A stretch of DNA of 64,000 bases from Trichoplax adhaerens (taxonomy: Eukaryota > Placozoa > Uniplacotomia > Trichoplacea > Trichoplacidae). The notes below the pieces were generated by a model that searched no databases, was not told the DNA's origin, and worked only from the letters and a program-made list of their open reading frames with translations. The number at the start of each line of letters is the position of its first letter. The first letter of the stretch is position 1. Location: positions 1,808,297 through 1,872,296 of the forward strand of contig NW_002060951.1 of the NCBI RefSeq assembly GCF_000150275.1, read 5' to 3'. Position numbers and translations under genes: made by a program. Positions 37,995-50,729 of the stretch are shown here, one piece after another.

Positions 37995-39170
37995 ATGAAT
38001 AATTCTACAACTGGTCCAGTCGGACCGACACAATTATCAACACTGCAAATTACTTTCATAACATTATATGCTATACTTGGATTTATTGGGACAGTAGGCA
38101 ATACCATTATCATAATTTCCATAATTACGGTTAAGAAAATGAAAACACCTATCAATATCCTTATTTTAAATTTAGCTTTAGCTGGTTTCCTTATGTCATT
38201 ATTTTATATTCCAATATCAATGATAACTCAGTTTACGACAAATTATATTTGGACGCATGGTCAAGCTATGTGCAAAATTTATTATACAGTTACGTTATGG
38301 TCCGTCCAAGTCATATCTTATACTCAGGTCGCAATTTGTATTAACCGTTATCAAGGTATCCATCTCGTTATGAAAAAGAAATATCGTATGAATATCAAGA
38401 CAGTTATGATTGTTAATTTAATTATATGGATATTTGCATTACTATTTTGTGTCCCATACTTGATGTATTTAAGGGTAGTACCGCAACGTAATAATATTAC
38501 ACATTGTCTCTTGGTTTTACCGTTAACGTCACTGGATTTTGCTATCGATGGAAAGTTTGTTAGTTTTTTCTATTTTATGTATGCTGCCAGCTACCTGTTA
38601 GTTGCTTACTTAATTCCATTCGTAATTATGGTAATGTTTTACGGCATTATTATTAAAGGTTTAAGGCAAAGAAGACTCAGTCGAGGTAATTTTAATAACG
38701 ATAGGAATGAATTACATCGAAGCATCAGTATGCAACGAAAAGAGCGAGTTATCAAATTATTTATAGCTTGCGTTGTTATTTACTTTATTGCAAATCTGCC
38801 ATATGCTATTTCGTTGTTGCTATTTATTATTCATAAGATATCATGGCAAATTTTTATTAGTATTCGCTATTATTTGACCATACTGCAAGTTTTTGGTGTT
38901 GTATCCAATGCTTTACTCTATGGCTATTTTAACACTGGTATACGTAATTATTCAGCTTCCATAGCATCTAAATCAATTCGTCGTTCTGCATTAATTACTC
39001 AAACACCGAATACTTCATTCAAGACGACATCATTAAAAACCAATTTTGCAAAACCTTTAAATGATTTTAAAATGGTTAAATCTCTCTCATCCCCAGCTTT
39101 GGTTCGTATTCAACGATGTAATTCAGGAAAACAATTAAAGACAGCTTCTAACGTTGTAACGGTTGTTTAA
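37995..39170 (+). CDS. Class A (rhodopsin-like) GPCR, intronless, atypical motifs
   Basis: 391 residues in a single exon with seven hydrophobic segments. N-terminal sequons at Asn2/Asn3. TM1 has GTVGN (Asn36 = 1.50). TM2 has NLALAG, so Gly64 stands at the usual Asp2.50. Cys93 (3.25) pairs with a Cys in ECL2 (THCLLVLP). TM3 ends NRY (117-119) instead of DRY. TM6 has ANLPY, with no CWxP tryptophan. TM7 has SNALLYGYFN, i.e. NAxxY instead of NPxxY. NRY plus NAxxY is the combination seen in melatonin receptors, so a placement near the melatonin/opsin part of class A is conceivable, but the ligand is unknown. The C-terminus ends VTVV, a possible class I PDZ ligand. It is a clear paralogue of the receptor at 55788. 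Confidence 0.93.
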   Translation: MNNSTTGPVGPTQLSTLQITFITLYAILGFIGTVGNTIIIISIITVKKMKTPINILILNLALAGFLMSLFYIPISMITQFTTNYIWTHGQAMCKIYYTVTLWSVQVISYTQVAICINRYQGIHLVMKKKYRMNIKTVMIVNLIIWIFALLFCVPYLMYLRVVPQRNNITHCLLVLPLTSLDFAIDGKFVSFFYFMYAASYLLVAYLIPFVIMVMFYGIIIKGLRQRRLSRGNFNNDRNELHRSISMQRKERVIKLFIACVVIYFIANLPYAISLLLFIIHKISWQIFISIRYYLTILQVFGVVSNALLYGYFNTGIRNYSASIASKSIRRSALITQTPNTSFKTTSLKTNFAKPLNDFKMVKSLSSPALVRIQRCNSGKQLKTASNVVTVV

Positions 39171-39777
39171 CTGCAAGATACACCTTACTAAATATCAGTT
39201 TAACACAAACATGACAGCTATTGTTAACTGTAGGGTATTTTTAATCCATCAATTTTAATTATTTATTAAATGAACATTATTTCCAATTAATTAATCCATC
39301 TATGTAAATTAAACTTACTAATTGCTTCATGCATGTAAAATTTCGTAATTATAATTTGTACGGTTGCATATTAATATGATTCATTACCATACAGCATTAT
39401 CTTTGTAGTTATTGTCAAAACAGTTGAGTTTAGATGCTGTTAGAATAAAAAAATATGGTTTTAAATATAATTATTTAATCAAAATATTGACTTTAGAATA
39501 TTAATCAAAGAGTGTAAATCAAGCATAAAAATCTAAAGCCATTAATAATACCAATTAACTATGTTAATGTGGAATAATATGATATCAATCTGAATATTAG
39601 ATAAATAGTTTGTATTTAAGGATAGGATTTACAGTACGTAACATATAATTAAAAACCAACTATTTCAAGTAATTCGAAATTATTTAAGAAAAAGGTTCCG
39701 ACTATTTATCATGCTAAAGCAAATTAGTTTATGAACTCAAAACGAATAAATACAGAAACGAGCTCGTACTTTAGGCA

Positions 39778-40193
39778 TATGAGGTTGATAGATCAAGAAT
39801 CTTCAAAACTTTAGAAAATTAAGATTTATTGAACAAAACCTCGTTTACGAAGATACAACGTAATCGATTAGCTGAGGACCTCTAAAGAGAAAGAACTATC
39901 TTACTATACTAAACTACTCGCTTATATACTTTTCCGCGTTTACAGTCTTAGCACCTTACTTACTACACACTTCAGTATTAGCATCTCAAATACAGGATAC
40001 TTTACACCTTTCATGTGAAGCTCTAGTGTGAGCACTGCAGCGCTCTTCTTCAAAAGGATTACAGGTACTAAGCTAGCTATATTTAATACTTAAGCCTCTA
40101 ACGAGAATATCTATCACATGTTGAACACAACACCTACGGTAGACATTACTAAATATATCATCAACTTAGAATACAATATTACACTGTCTTGCA
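39778..40193 (-). mobile_element. Solo LTR, copy 1 (TSD AGGCA)
   Basis: 416 bp on the minus strand, starting TGCAAGACAGTGTAATATTG and ending CAACCTCATA. It is flanked on both sides by the direct repeat AGGCA (39773-39777 and 40194-40198). It aligns along its whole length with the inverted copy at 54835-55253. The lone LTR with intact target-site duplication indicates loss of the internal retrotransposon by LTR-LTR recombination. It lies 0.6 kb downstream of the first GPCR, antisense to it. Confidence 0.9.
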
Positions 40194-43100
40194 AGGCATT
40201 AGGTTTTGCCTCCTTTATTATACGAAATTAGCTACTATAAGTACAAGATAGGAATTAAAAAATAAGATTATACGCCAGCGTAGTAGCAAAGTAATCTTTT
40301 TCAAACATTATTCAGAATGTCTTATAATGAAATAATTTCACGTTACTTATATTAACAGATAAAACTAATCTAAATAGTTTAATATTGGTTAGGATATGTG
40401 TTCAATAACAAGTATTTTTGATCACTTTTAAGGAAAATTAAAATCTGAAAATGTTGAAAATTATTTTTAGTAGATATTGTACGTTCTAATTTATCAGACA
40501 CAGTTTTGCTTCTGATTTGTGTATTTACCGAACTTTGCACTGAATTATTAGCTGATTATAAACCTAGATGAAAGATCAGTAGGTGGGAAAGTTAGTTACG
40601 GTTTACACCATTATAACACCTTAGAATCATAATATTTAGATATTTTCAAATTTACGCTTGCGAACCATAGGGTATCTTCAGATAATTGCATGTCAAAAGA
40701 TTCAAAAATTGATACCGTCACAATTTTAGGCTTGTATCTAAATATCAAATATAGTAGTGAGATGCTTTATAAAAAATTTCAATGTAGAACTACATCACTG
40801 TTCAATTACCTTCAAGCAACGATACCGTATATTAATTTTTAAATATTTGTATACGTACCAGAAGTGTTAATGAGATTACAGAATTAATTAAGATAATATT
40901 TTTATCACTAATTACGGACTGATTTAAGGTTCTACGGTTCTGTATGCTCTGAATTAATGATAGAAAATATACCGTAAACATATTTGGTGAAGAAGTTTTT
41001 CGAAAATACGTGATAGATTTAGGTATTATATCATGTTTACTGTAAGAAAACAATACTACGCGTAATTTCCTGAAATAAATTCCTCGAAGGGATTTTCTGA
41101 GCTGTTTATTGTAACAATTAAAATCCTTCTAGTTAAATACCATAGATAAAAATAATTCAGACTAGGGTCTACTTATAGACGAAAAAGCACTCGATTTTCA
41201 TGCCGCAATTTCCGAAAGGTAGATGTTGCGCTCACTAATTTTTGGTAAGTTATTGATTTGGAACATTAACTTTATTACTTATTTACTTTGCATTATACGT
41301 GTATGATAGGGTTATGCGAAGATATCCATATAATGAGATAGATCGAATTTATAGCGGAAAAGTTCTACGAATATAAAATTCACTAAGTATTGAAACTTGC
41401 TGAATACATAAAAAGTAAAATAGCACTCGCTTCCCTTATAGCATGCCCTCGAACATGTCCAGTAATTGTGCGATTTGTTTTAAATAATAAAATTTCTCTT
41501 TATATAGCAACGTACATCGATCAGAAATACAGATGTTATACATATCAATCAATATTGTTATATATAGTATGTTTTCTTTTATAGAATATACATTAAAGTT
41601 AACTATTGCATTATAGATAACTAATTGTGGCATATTATGAAAAAGGTATTACAGATGTTGTAAAGACAGATACCATATATAGAGTTGCTTATTAAAAGAT
41701 TAAGGTTAACTATATATGTATTCTCATATTAATTTATATAATAAGACTGATTATTCTGATATGAGATAGGTACAAAAGATATGTTTGTTGCATCAGACAA
41801 GGCTCTTTTTAATTAATGTAAACTCTCGGCTTGCATGAATTGCTTATGAATGAGGGGAATACTATGCAATATATTAACGTTTAGCTTCAACAATAAAATT
41901 GTTCCTCATCCTCCTCAATAAGTCGTCCCATAACAACAGGATATTCTTATGATAAGAAAACGCTCTAGTTGCTCCTATTCATCGAGTAATTTTGCGTTTT
42001 AATATTAGATTGAAGACTGATTCTGGGTACATATGTTTTGGGTTAGGTTTAAGGTTAGATTAATGGTTACAGTTTACGGATAAATTTAAATACAATGCTA
42101 GTTCAGATATTAAAACGTAATGCCTTTGCTATTTTGAAAAGGAAGGTGTTCATATTATTTTTTATTTAGCTTAGATAACCACTATAATGCTTAGCATAAA
42201 AATATTAATGATACTTACTTACTTATTACGTCATTATCTACGATTATACACGATATACATACCTTAAGATTATTGCGAACCTTGTCCGCTGGGTTACGCT
42301 TATTGTCTCTCTACACGCTCATAATATACTTCTTGACTAAATATAAGCTTGATACACTTATTCAATTTAGTCTTCTTATCTGTTACGTCCATTCCGTCCC
42401 ACCCTTAGAAACTCCTGGATTGTATACTTTCTCCGACGGATTACAGCTAAGATGGCCAACACGCCATCCGAAGCCAACTCATCATAATTAGATTTAATCA
42501 AATCTAGATTAATTTATCAGAGATAGATGTACGATATGCAAATCATAAAATTAGAAGTAATCGTGTATATGCTACGGCCAGAGATTGGCTAATTCTTGGA
42601 ATTGACCATAACATATACATATTTTTCAAGAAAATAACCTTGAAATATATTCTTAAAATAACGTATTATTTATCTTAAATTAATTGCTTTTATTTTTCAT
42701 TTTCTTTAATTCAATCTTTTAGACTTAAGACCAGCTCCTCTACTATCAATAATACAGTATCGATTGAAAAACGAAGATTGAAGTTTATTAATACAACATT
42801 AAATACAATATCTATGTATGTGTTTTGAAAGTCAATAATAAAACAATTACATTTTTCATCATTACAATTTCAAATATCAATAATGAAAATCAAAAGATTA
42901 TTTTTTATATCCTTGAGGCTGGAATTTTTCAAGTATTACCGTTAGCAAATGATTTCGTGCCGCTCAAAATAGAAATATCTATAGAATTCTTAAATCTCAT
43001 TATGAGGGTTCCAATTTAAGATCAGTTATTTTGATTATATATATGATTAGCATGAAACTCAGCCACTGGTTCTAGATATTAATAAAACACAAGTTTATGT

Positions 43101-46100
43101 TCATACTAAAGAGTCATAAATGCAATGTTTAAGCAGCCTGAATTTAATTTTTCTTCTAAACTTGCTTCTAAATATCTAAAATATTAAAATTTTTTCTTTA
43201 TTGTATACTAATTTTATCTGTATTGACTATATAAAATATAATATGTTCTTATTCATAGCAAACAATGCTGAAAATCTGTAATAGAACCTTTTAATATAAA
43301 TCCTTATAAATGTTGTAATAATGGCGTGAAGCAGCTTGATTGATTTGACCGTTAGTTTAAACTTATATAACTTTGTATGGTCCATCATTAATGAACTTAG
43401 AACACAATTTACATTTGAACGAAGGTTCATTTTGGAGCCGAAAAGCTTTCTAGATATCTAATTCTTATCGATACATCCTTTTCTATTCTACTCGCTCATT
43501 TATTTAATTGTTTCTATGTTTCGCTCCTCTTTAAGCATACATTATCCTTCATAATAATTTTTTAGGACTGCCTTTGTATGCTATATTCTCAGACTCGTTT
43601 CATTGATCAAGGTGCCCAGAAGGCTAAAAGTAATCTAGACAATCTTGGCTGAGTAATTATTTACGTAAGACATTTTCATTCGTGGATTGATCCAAAAGGT
43701 TAAGCATAAGTGATTTCTTTATTAAAATTTTTATAACTAAGTAATTTATCCAGTTCTATTTAATTATCTATACTAATTTCACACATTGTCATATCAAAAT
43801 CCAGTTTCAGTTGCCTATTATGTTTAACAAATTATTACTATACGAGGTGATATCTATTAGCGCTATCCGCTTTCAGTAGCTTTTTCCGGAAATACAGATT
43901 TTAAAAAATTTTCGTTTCAATTAAATTTATCTCCTAAGGAATTCTATCTTGAAAATTGCTCCTTCATTTTACTACTAGGTAGGTATACATTTATTTCGAT
44001 CTTCGAATTGATATCCACTCAAAATTAGTGAAATGAGAAAAATTTACTATAATTGGTTTGTTTAGTCTATTTACTATATAATTGTCAATAAATATTACCG
44101 TAGTTACTTTTTAATAGAAATTTATCCAAAATCATCAGCAATATAGAGTAGGATATTTTGCTTATGACGAAATTAACGCATTATCATTTTATTTGATATT
44201 ACCGTTAATAGTAGAGCTAATTTTAATATATCTAAATGTGTTTAGACCGAGGTGTATATATTACTTTCTTATCAATACTAATTTAAATATTTAGATATCT
44301 GCATTATTTAGATGCCTATAATTGCTTGAGGAAGCCGTTAATACGCGTATTCTATCTTTAATATTGCTGAAAGGGTAGGGAGGACACGAATTTTCTTGCG
44401 ACTGATATATTGTTTGTAGATGTAATTTTATTATATATAATATATTATCAGTGCTTAATGAAAGTGCTCTTTTAATATCCGAGATATCTTAAAAACATCT
44501 GAAGGGGAAGACAGAATAAATAAAATTTTTCTTCTAAGTATTGCGTTTGGATGTAGTATAAAATTTGTTAAATCATACGAGTATTGTAGCAATAAGTACA
44601 CTTTCAAGCTGGAATACCTTAAGGACAATATGCTACATAATATTTTTCCTTCTTAGTAATAGTATACATCCCTTACTAATGTTTTCTACTATGGCACAAC
44701 ACACTAGATTGAAAAGTTTTGAGTTTTTTATTTTAAAATTTTGAAGCTAGGACAGTGATCTGGGTAGCGTAAACCTGTATTCGCTTAGATAGCTAAACTA
44801 AATTACAACTATAGCAAGAAATGCTATACTAAGCAGATGGAAAATTTTGTTTTCCATCTACTGTAGTCAAGGTTCAACTAAATAAACAGTTGAAGTAATA
44901 ACGTGATTCATCATGTCATTCTAAGAGTTTGATGATGCATAACTGCATTACAGAATTAAAAATGGATTTAAATATTGCTCAACTCCATGCAGTAATTTTG
45001 CAAAGGAATAGAAACTAAATTCTTGGATAGAACAGGATGATACCTCTTTACATTTGCACCTATAGTAAAATGAATTTAATACTGAAAATTTTAAGCTTAA
45101 ATCGATATATCTCCCGCATTTGACATACTAGTTCACTCACTTAGCCTTAAAATGTAAATCGCGGTTTCTGCTTGTAAATAGGGATAGATGTAATACTTAC
45201 AAACCTTGCAATATCATTAATAATGCTAACAGATGATATAAACTTATTTAATATTATCGATATACAGTAATTCTAATTCAAACTGTTTTTCGAGTGCAGC
45301 GACTATTATACCAGCTGTATGATAGATTTATACTAAATTTCTCATGTTAATTTAACTTTTAACATCACAATCGAGCTATTTTTTCACTTAAACTAACCTT
45401 TACCTACAAGCTAACAACTGGATATCATCCATGTCATAATATTCTTGATCACTATTGCATACATTCTAGCTACTTTTTGCTTCTATTTTGTTTAGATTCA
45501 TTTAAAATTTATAATTAAACAAAATAAATTAAAAATTGCCATTAATTTAAAGTAGTGCATGAGTTTTAGTAGATTTGCGTATTTAATAAACTTAAACATT
45601 AATATGGTTAAAGATACTGCTATTACAATTAACATCTCAGTATTCAATATCAAGTACGCAGTGATTCTTCCATGCGTTAAGAATTTGCTAAACCTATTCA
45701 GTTTTCAAAATTTCCAATCTTGTAATCCTTCGCGTCTTTATAACATATAAAGTCTAACTAGACAAGGCCTGCTTTTAATTTTTATTCACAATTTCTATAG
45801 CATTCATTGTAATCACCTACCGTTACTAATAGCTTTTGACAATATCATAGCATCTTTGATTTACAGACAGTCTATCGCTTTCTCCATCAGCATATAAATA
45901 GTTTTGATTATTTAGATCTTATGCTATCAATTTTGTTTCTAAATACTTTCAACTTTATTATATTTCAAATATATTTATATCATTTATCTTGATATCGATG
46001 GCTTGATTATTATCATGATCACAGACAATACATTTTTCAAGCTGTTGTCTACAATTTTATTAAGTTTAAAATAGATTAAGCAAAATATTTATCAGGATGA

Positions 46101-49100
46101 TTTTATGACAGCTTTCACGGTATGCATTCCGTTTTCAAACTATCCACAATGAGTAGTTTAAACTGGTAAAGTATCCTTCATTTACCGCGATTCCAACAAT
46201 CTCGGTACTGCTGCTTCTAATCCAGTTAATATTTATATAGCACGAATTCGATAACTACTAGCATCATGAAAGCAAGCTAGAACTAAATCGTTTATGGTCA
46301 GTTTTAATAGTAACTATTGTAGTGAGTCTAACTGTGTCGATTGGAGACTGCTGTACTCTCTAAAACTCATAATTGGTGATTTTTACGACTTTATGAGTAA
46401 AACAGTTTATTTTAGCACGAAATAACTGAGATTCTACGTACCATATTTCTATATTGGAGTTTTAAGAGTAATAAGTGAATAGATCGTTCACATGTAATAA
46501 CTTAACCAATACGTATTAACCAGAAAAATCGTTTATCCTATTAATGGCATATTAATATCTAGGCATAGATAGCCTAATTACAACCGTCTATGGGCATCAT
46601 CAGTCATGAGTAACACAGTAATTACCCTATCATAATTAGTAAGTCTAAAAATTAAATTAGATTGGATCCTACTGTCATTAAAATGTAATTTAAATTCAGG
46701 TTAATTCCTTATTTCGAAAAATTCAATTCCTGTTATTAGCTGATAGGATTTTACAGTTTTTGTCTCTTTTAATGGAGCTTTCAGTTAGAATTTATTCATA
46801 TGTTAATTGATAAATCTAACATTAGCTAAACACCAGTGAGTGATATTTCCATTATCATCAATTTTCATGTTTTTGATTTAAGGTTGACTATGACATTTGA
46901 AAAGCTCATAATTAAATTAGATCAACGATGATTGATGACAGCACTTATTCTAGTCTATCCTTTGTAATCGTCCTATTATTTGAAAATTACTTGTCAAATT
47001 TTAATGACTTTGCTCCCATCATGGCCTTTTTTTCTTATTTATTTAATTCAATTTTAGTCGGAATTCACACTTGATGGAAACACAGATAAATATGAACGCA
47101 AAGATATATGTGTAAGAGACGCCAAATTTTGAAGTCAACTTAATCCCATTTTCTATAATGTAAGATGGATAATTTAGTTCTACTTACTGAAGGATGTTCT
47201 ACGTGTTTGAGCAATTACGTTGAATTTCTAATGTTTATCATTTAAAACAATTTTACTTAAAATGGTCCATTTCTTGATTATTGATATTAGACACATACTG
47301 TAAACGCGCATTTTCTCCATCGACAATGGATGATAGAATTTTTCAGAAATAGATACTAGCATCTCTGGTTTCATCATTTATAGGGTTAAGATAACTTAAG
47401 AATTGAAATTACAGCTACACGCACATTCACTTAGAGATGTAATCTCTACTTGTTTTGGAACTAACGATGTATTCCATGTTTGAGCGTAAACTATTCATAT
47501 TGTTATGACAAATTAAGAATTTAAAACGATGCATTGATTACTCATCAATCCATAGTAGATGACATAACTGTTATTACCAAATATCATCATTTTTACATAA
47601 TGCCATCTTTCGAGCAAATAACAAGTAATTTTAATATAGATATGGGGTTTTTCTCACAGTTTTTTCACTGTGTATATTAGTAAACATAACGTGCGAATAA
47701 TTTCCATAGATATGCGTAAGTAATCATTTTCAACTTTATTATTTCTACCAGCTTAATCATCGTATTAAATGGTGCTCTATAAAGACTCAGCAAAATAATA
47801 TTAATGTTAATAATCACCGTCAGGAATTATATAAAAGCTATTTATCAGCTTATTTGCAAATTTAGTTCGCTTGGTATAAAATGATTTTTGTATCTTGATT
47901 ATTATGATGAGCGTTCTAAGATTAAAATACGCGTATAGATGATTTTATGTAGATGAACAGGAGTCGTTGGTAAATTTTTTGAAATTATAAATTCCTACTG
48001 CTCGTCATTAAAAACTCTAAAAATATCAATTGCATACATGCTCAGCTCTCTTCAAATTCTTTGCTAGTCGCTGGTTTCAGTAGCCGCTTTAAGTAAAATA
48101 GTTCTAGCTGAGAACTTTAATCGCTATTTCTCAGAGTAAAATTTATATGGAAAACGAGCTTTGATTTATACTACATAAATTTAATGAAAATATGATACAT
48201 TACATACGTATTTTATATTCTGTCAACTTTAGGAAGTAAAAATTCATCGTAAATACTATATTAATAAGCTGCTATTTTATGTTAGTCATCGTAAAGTCAA
48301 AACTGATTATTGAATTACTGTCAACTTCTGCATGATATTTAGTTCATTATTATGATAGTAGATACGTTATTTTTCTTTCTTCACTAATAATGATCAATGT
48401 TGTTGTAGATTAGATAGATAAAATGTAGGATATTACTGATGCCATTCACATGGTTATATATACAGTAGCTCCGATGCGATAATAATTTTGAAGTACTTCA
48501 ATTAAAAAATATATTTAAATGCCGATTATTGGTTATTTTCATAATGCGCATCATTAATTCAAATCAATGCATTAGTATTTCCTGGGATGTATTTACGAAA
48601 AAGATTAATTGGTAGATAATTTTCTTTACTGTCAGTAAGGCTAGACAGAAATATATTAGGCTTTCGTATTAATAACACGATTGATTGTTTATCATTTTTT
48701 CAATTTATTATAAATTATCTTCTTGCGGTAAATGTAATTCTCATGAACTAAAGTAGCCTTAGATTTTAATTAGTAGGTCATAGCTTATAATGGGTATCTA
48801 TTATTTTAAAATGGTAATACTGGATCATATTTTACCAAAAGCAATAATGTTATGAAATTTGTAAGATTGAAATTTGAAGATAGTCATTATAGATACTTCC
48901 TCATGATATGCTAAAGTATCTCAAGAATTGGGTCATGAATAAATTATCTAATTAGTAGTGAATGCTAATAAAAGTATCTAGGAATTTTGCGATGAAACAG
49001 CTTAATCGATTAAAATAGAAATCCTTCTCATATGTGCCATAAAAAATTAGGTATTTGCCGATCGGTGTATTTTCAAACCGCTAAATTGTTTAATTTATTC

Positions 49101-50293
49101 AATAATTTTAAAAGTAACTATAAATTATACTGGGTAATCCTACTGTAGCTTTGACTAATATCAATTCAATTATATCCAATTTTGGTTAATAGGTTTATCT
49201 GAAGACTAAATATACTCGTAAATAAATTAAAATGTGTCTTATTTTAGATGGAAATACTTGGATGTTTCTGTATTATGATAGTTCCGCAGCTCAATCTGAT
49301 TTCCTTTTTGAAATCATACCTATATGTATTTTTCTTAAATTCTATTCCTATAGGCGTAAGTTATCATTTGTTTGTCTTTAATTACTCAAATCTATCGATT
49401 TTTACAGTAATAAATAACGTTTCAATGCGCTACTGCGACGTTATCAATTACACAACAGCTTTGATTTTCTTGACGTAATTTGACTTGACTTATGTTCATC
49501 TTTTGTTGATAACAATTACAATCAACTATGATAAATACAATTTTTTGCATTTCGATACCCATCTTTTGCTCTCTATTCGTATAAATAAAATGACAGATCA
49601 GCATCTAACACATTATAATGACTCTTTAAATTTCATTTCTCATTATTAATTACATCTGTGCAAGGTTTAGATGGCGATATAAAATTTAGTCTGATGTTTA
49701 TACTATTTTAGCGGACTAAAGTTATAAGAAAATTATAATATCGTCGATTCCTTACATGAGATCAAATTGCAAATTTTGATACCTGATCGCTACAACGACA
49801 TAATTTATGTAAGGACTGAATCATCATTACTAATAGCAATTGTACAGTATAATACCTATTATGGATTGAACAATATTTAAGACTTTCAAAATTAAAGACC
49901 CTAATCAATAGATGGATGATGTTATGGCTTCTTAATTCCCTTTTAAGGATGTGAAATATTATCATTACTCTAGCAACCGTGAAATTACACAATCATTGAT
50001 TAAAAATGAGTTTAACGATTTGAATATCCTTGAAAAATTTTCTGGTGACATTACTAAAATAACGATGTGAGCAAAGAATGCTATTAATTATGCTAGATCT
50101 ACTCCATAAATAATTTCATTTTCTGACTATTGATCTAGCCATACCCAAGCTATTTTAGAGTTGAGGTTATTTTACTTATTGATTTTGTTATTTTGATAGA
50201 TCTGGTTATTTCATTAATTATAATATGTTTAAAATATACATGAATTATGTTACTTTGGCTATACATTTAATTTCTATGAACATGAATGCATTG

Positions 50294-50729
50294 TGTCACA
50301 AATCAGCTTCGTGATAAGGATAACGTAAAATACATCTCTAAATCTCTAAAAATCTGGGGATTCAGTATCCCTACTCTCAAGAATTTAGACGCCTTTGATT
50401 CTACGTTAAACTCAACTAGACAATTGAGAACTACTTTATTCAACTATCTGACCGGATTATATACCCTTCTACAGCAGCTAACATTCATGAGTCATCTTAT
50501 AAAAATACTTAGGTGAGAACATCTACTAACTAGTTTTTCACAGTCGGACTACAATATGTCCATTCACAGAATCATTTCAGTGCACATTACAGCACAGCAT
50601 TAAATTTACTGTAACACATTTATAATTAGAGTAATTCCTATTGTAAGTAACTAGTTATAATATATTATCACTATATTATATTCACCAAATTTAGATAGCT
50701 ATTTCTTCACGGTAGTTCGTACCGTGACA
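50294..50729 (+). mobile_element. Non-autonomous DNA element, copy B
   Basis: 436 bp, starting TGTCACAAATCAGCTTCGTG and ending TTCACGGTAGTTCGTACCG-TGACA. The right end contains a perfect CACGGTA/TACCGTG hairpin. Shared blocks with copy A include GGATTCAGTATCCCT, TCTACGTTAAA, CATGAGTCAT and TATGTCCA. The flanks (ATTG left, ATTTG right) are only an imperfect target-site duplication. About 135 bp shorter than copy A because of internal deletions. Confidence 0.8.
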
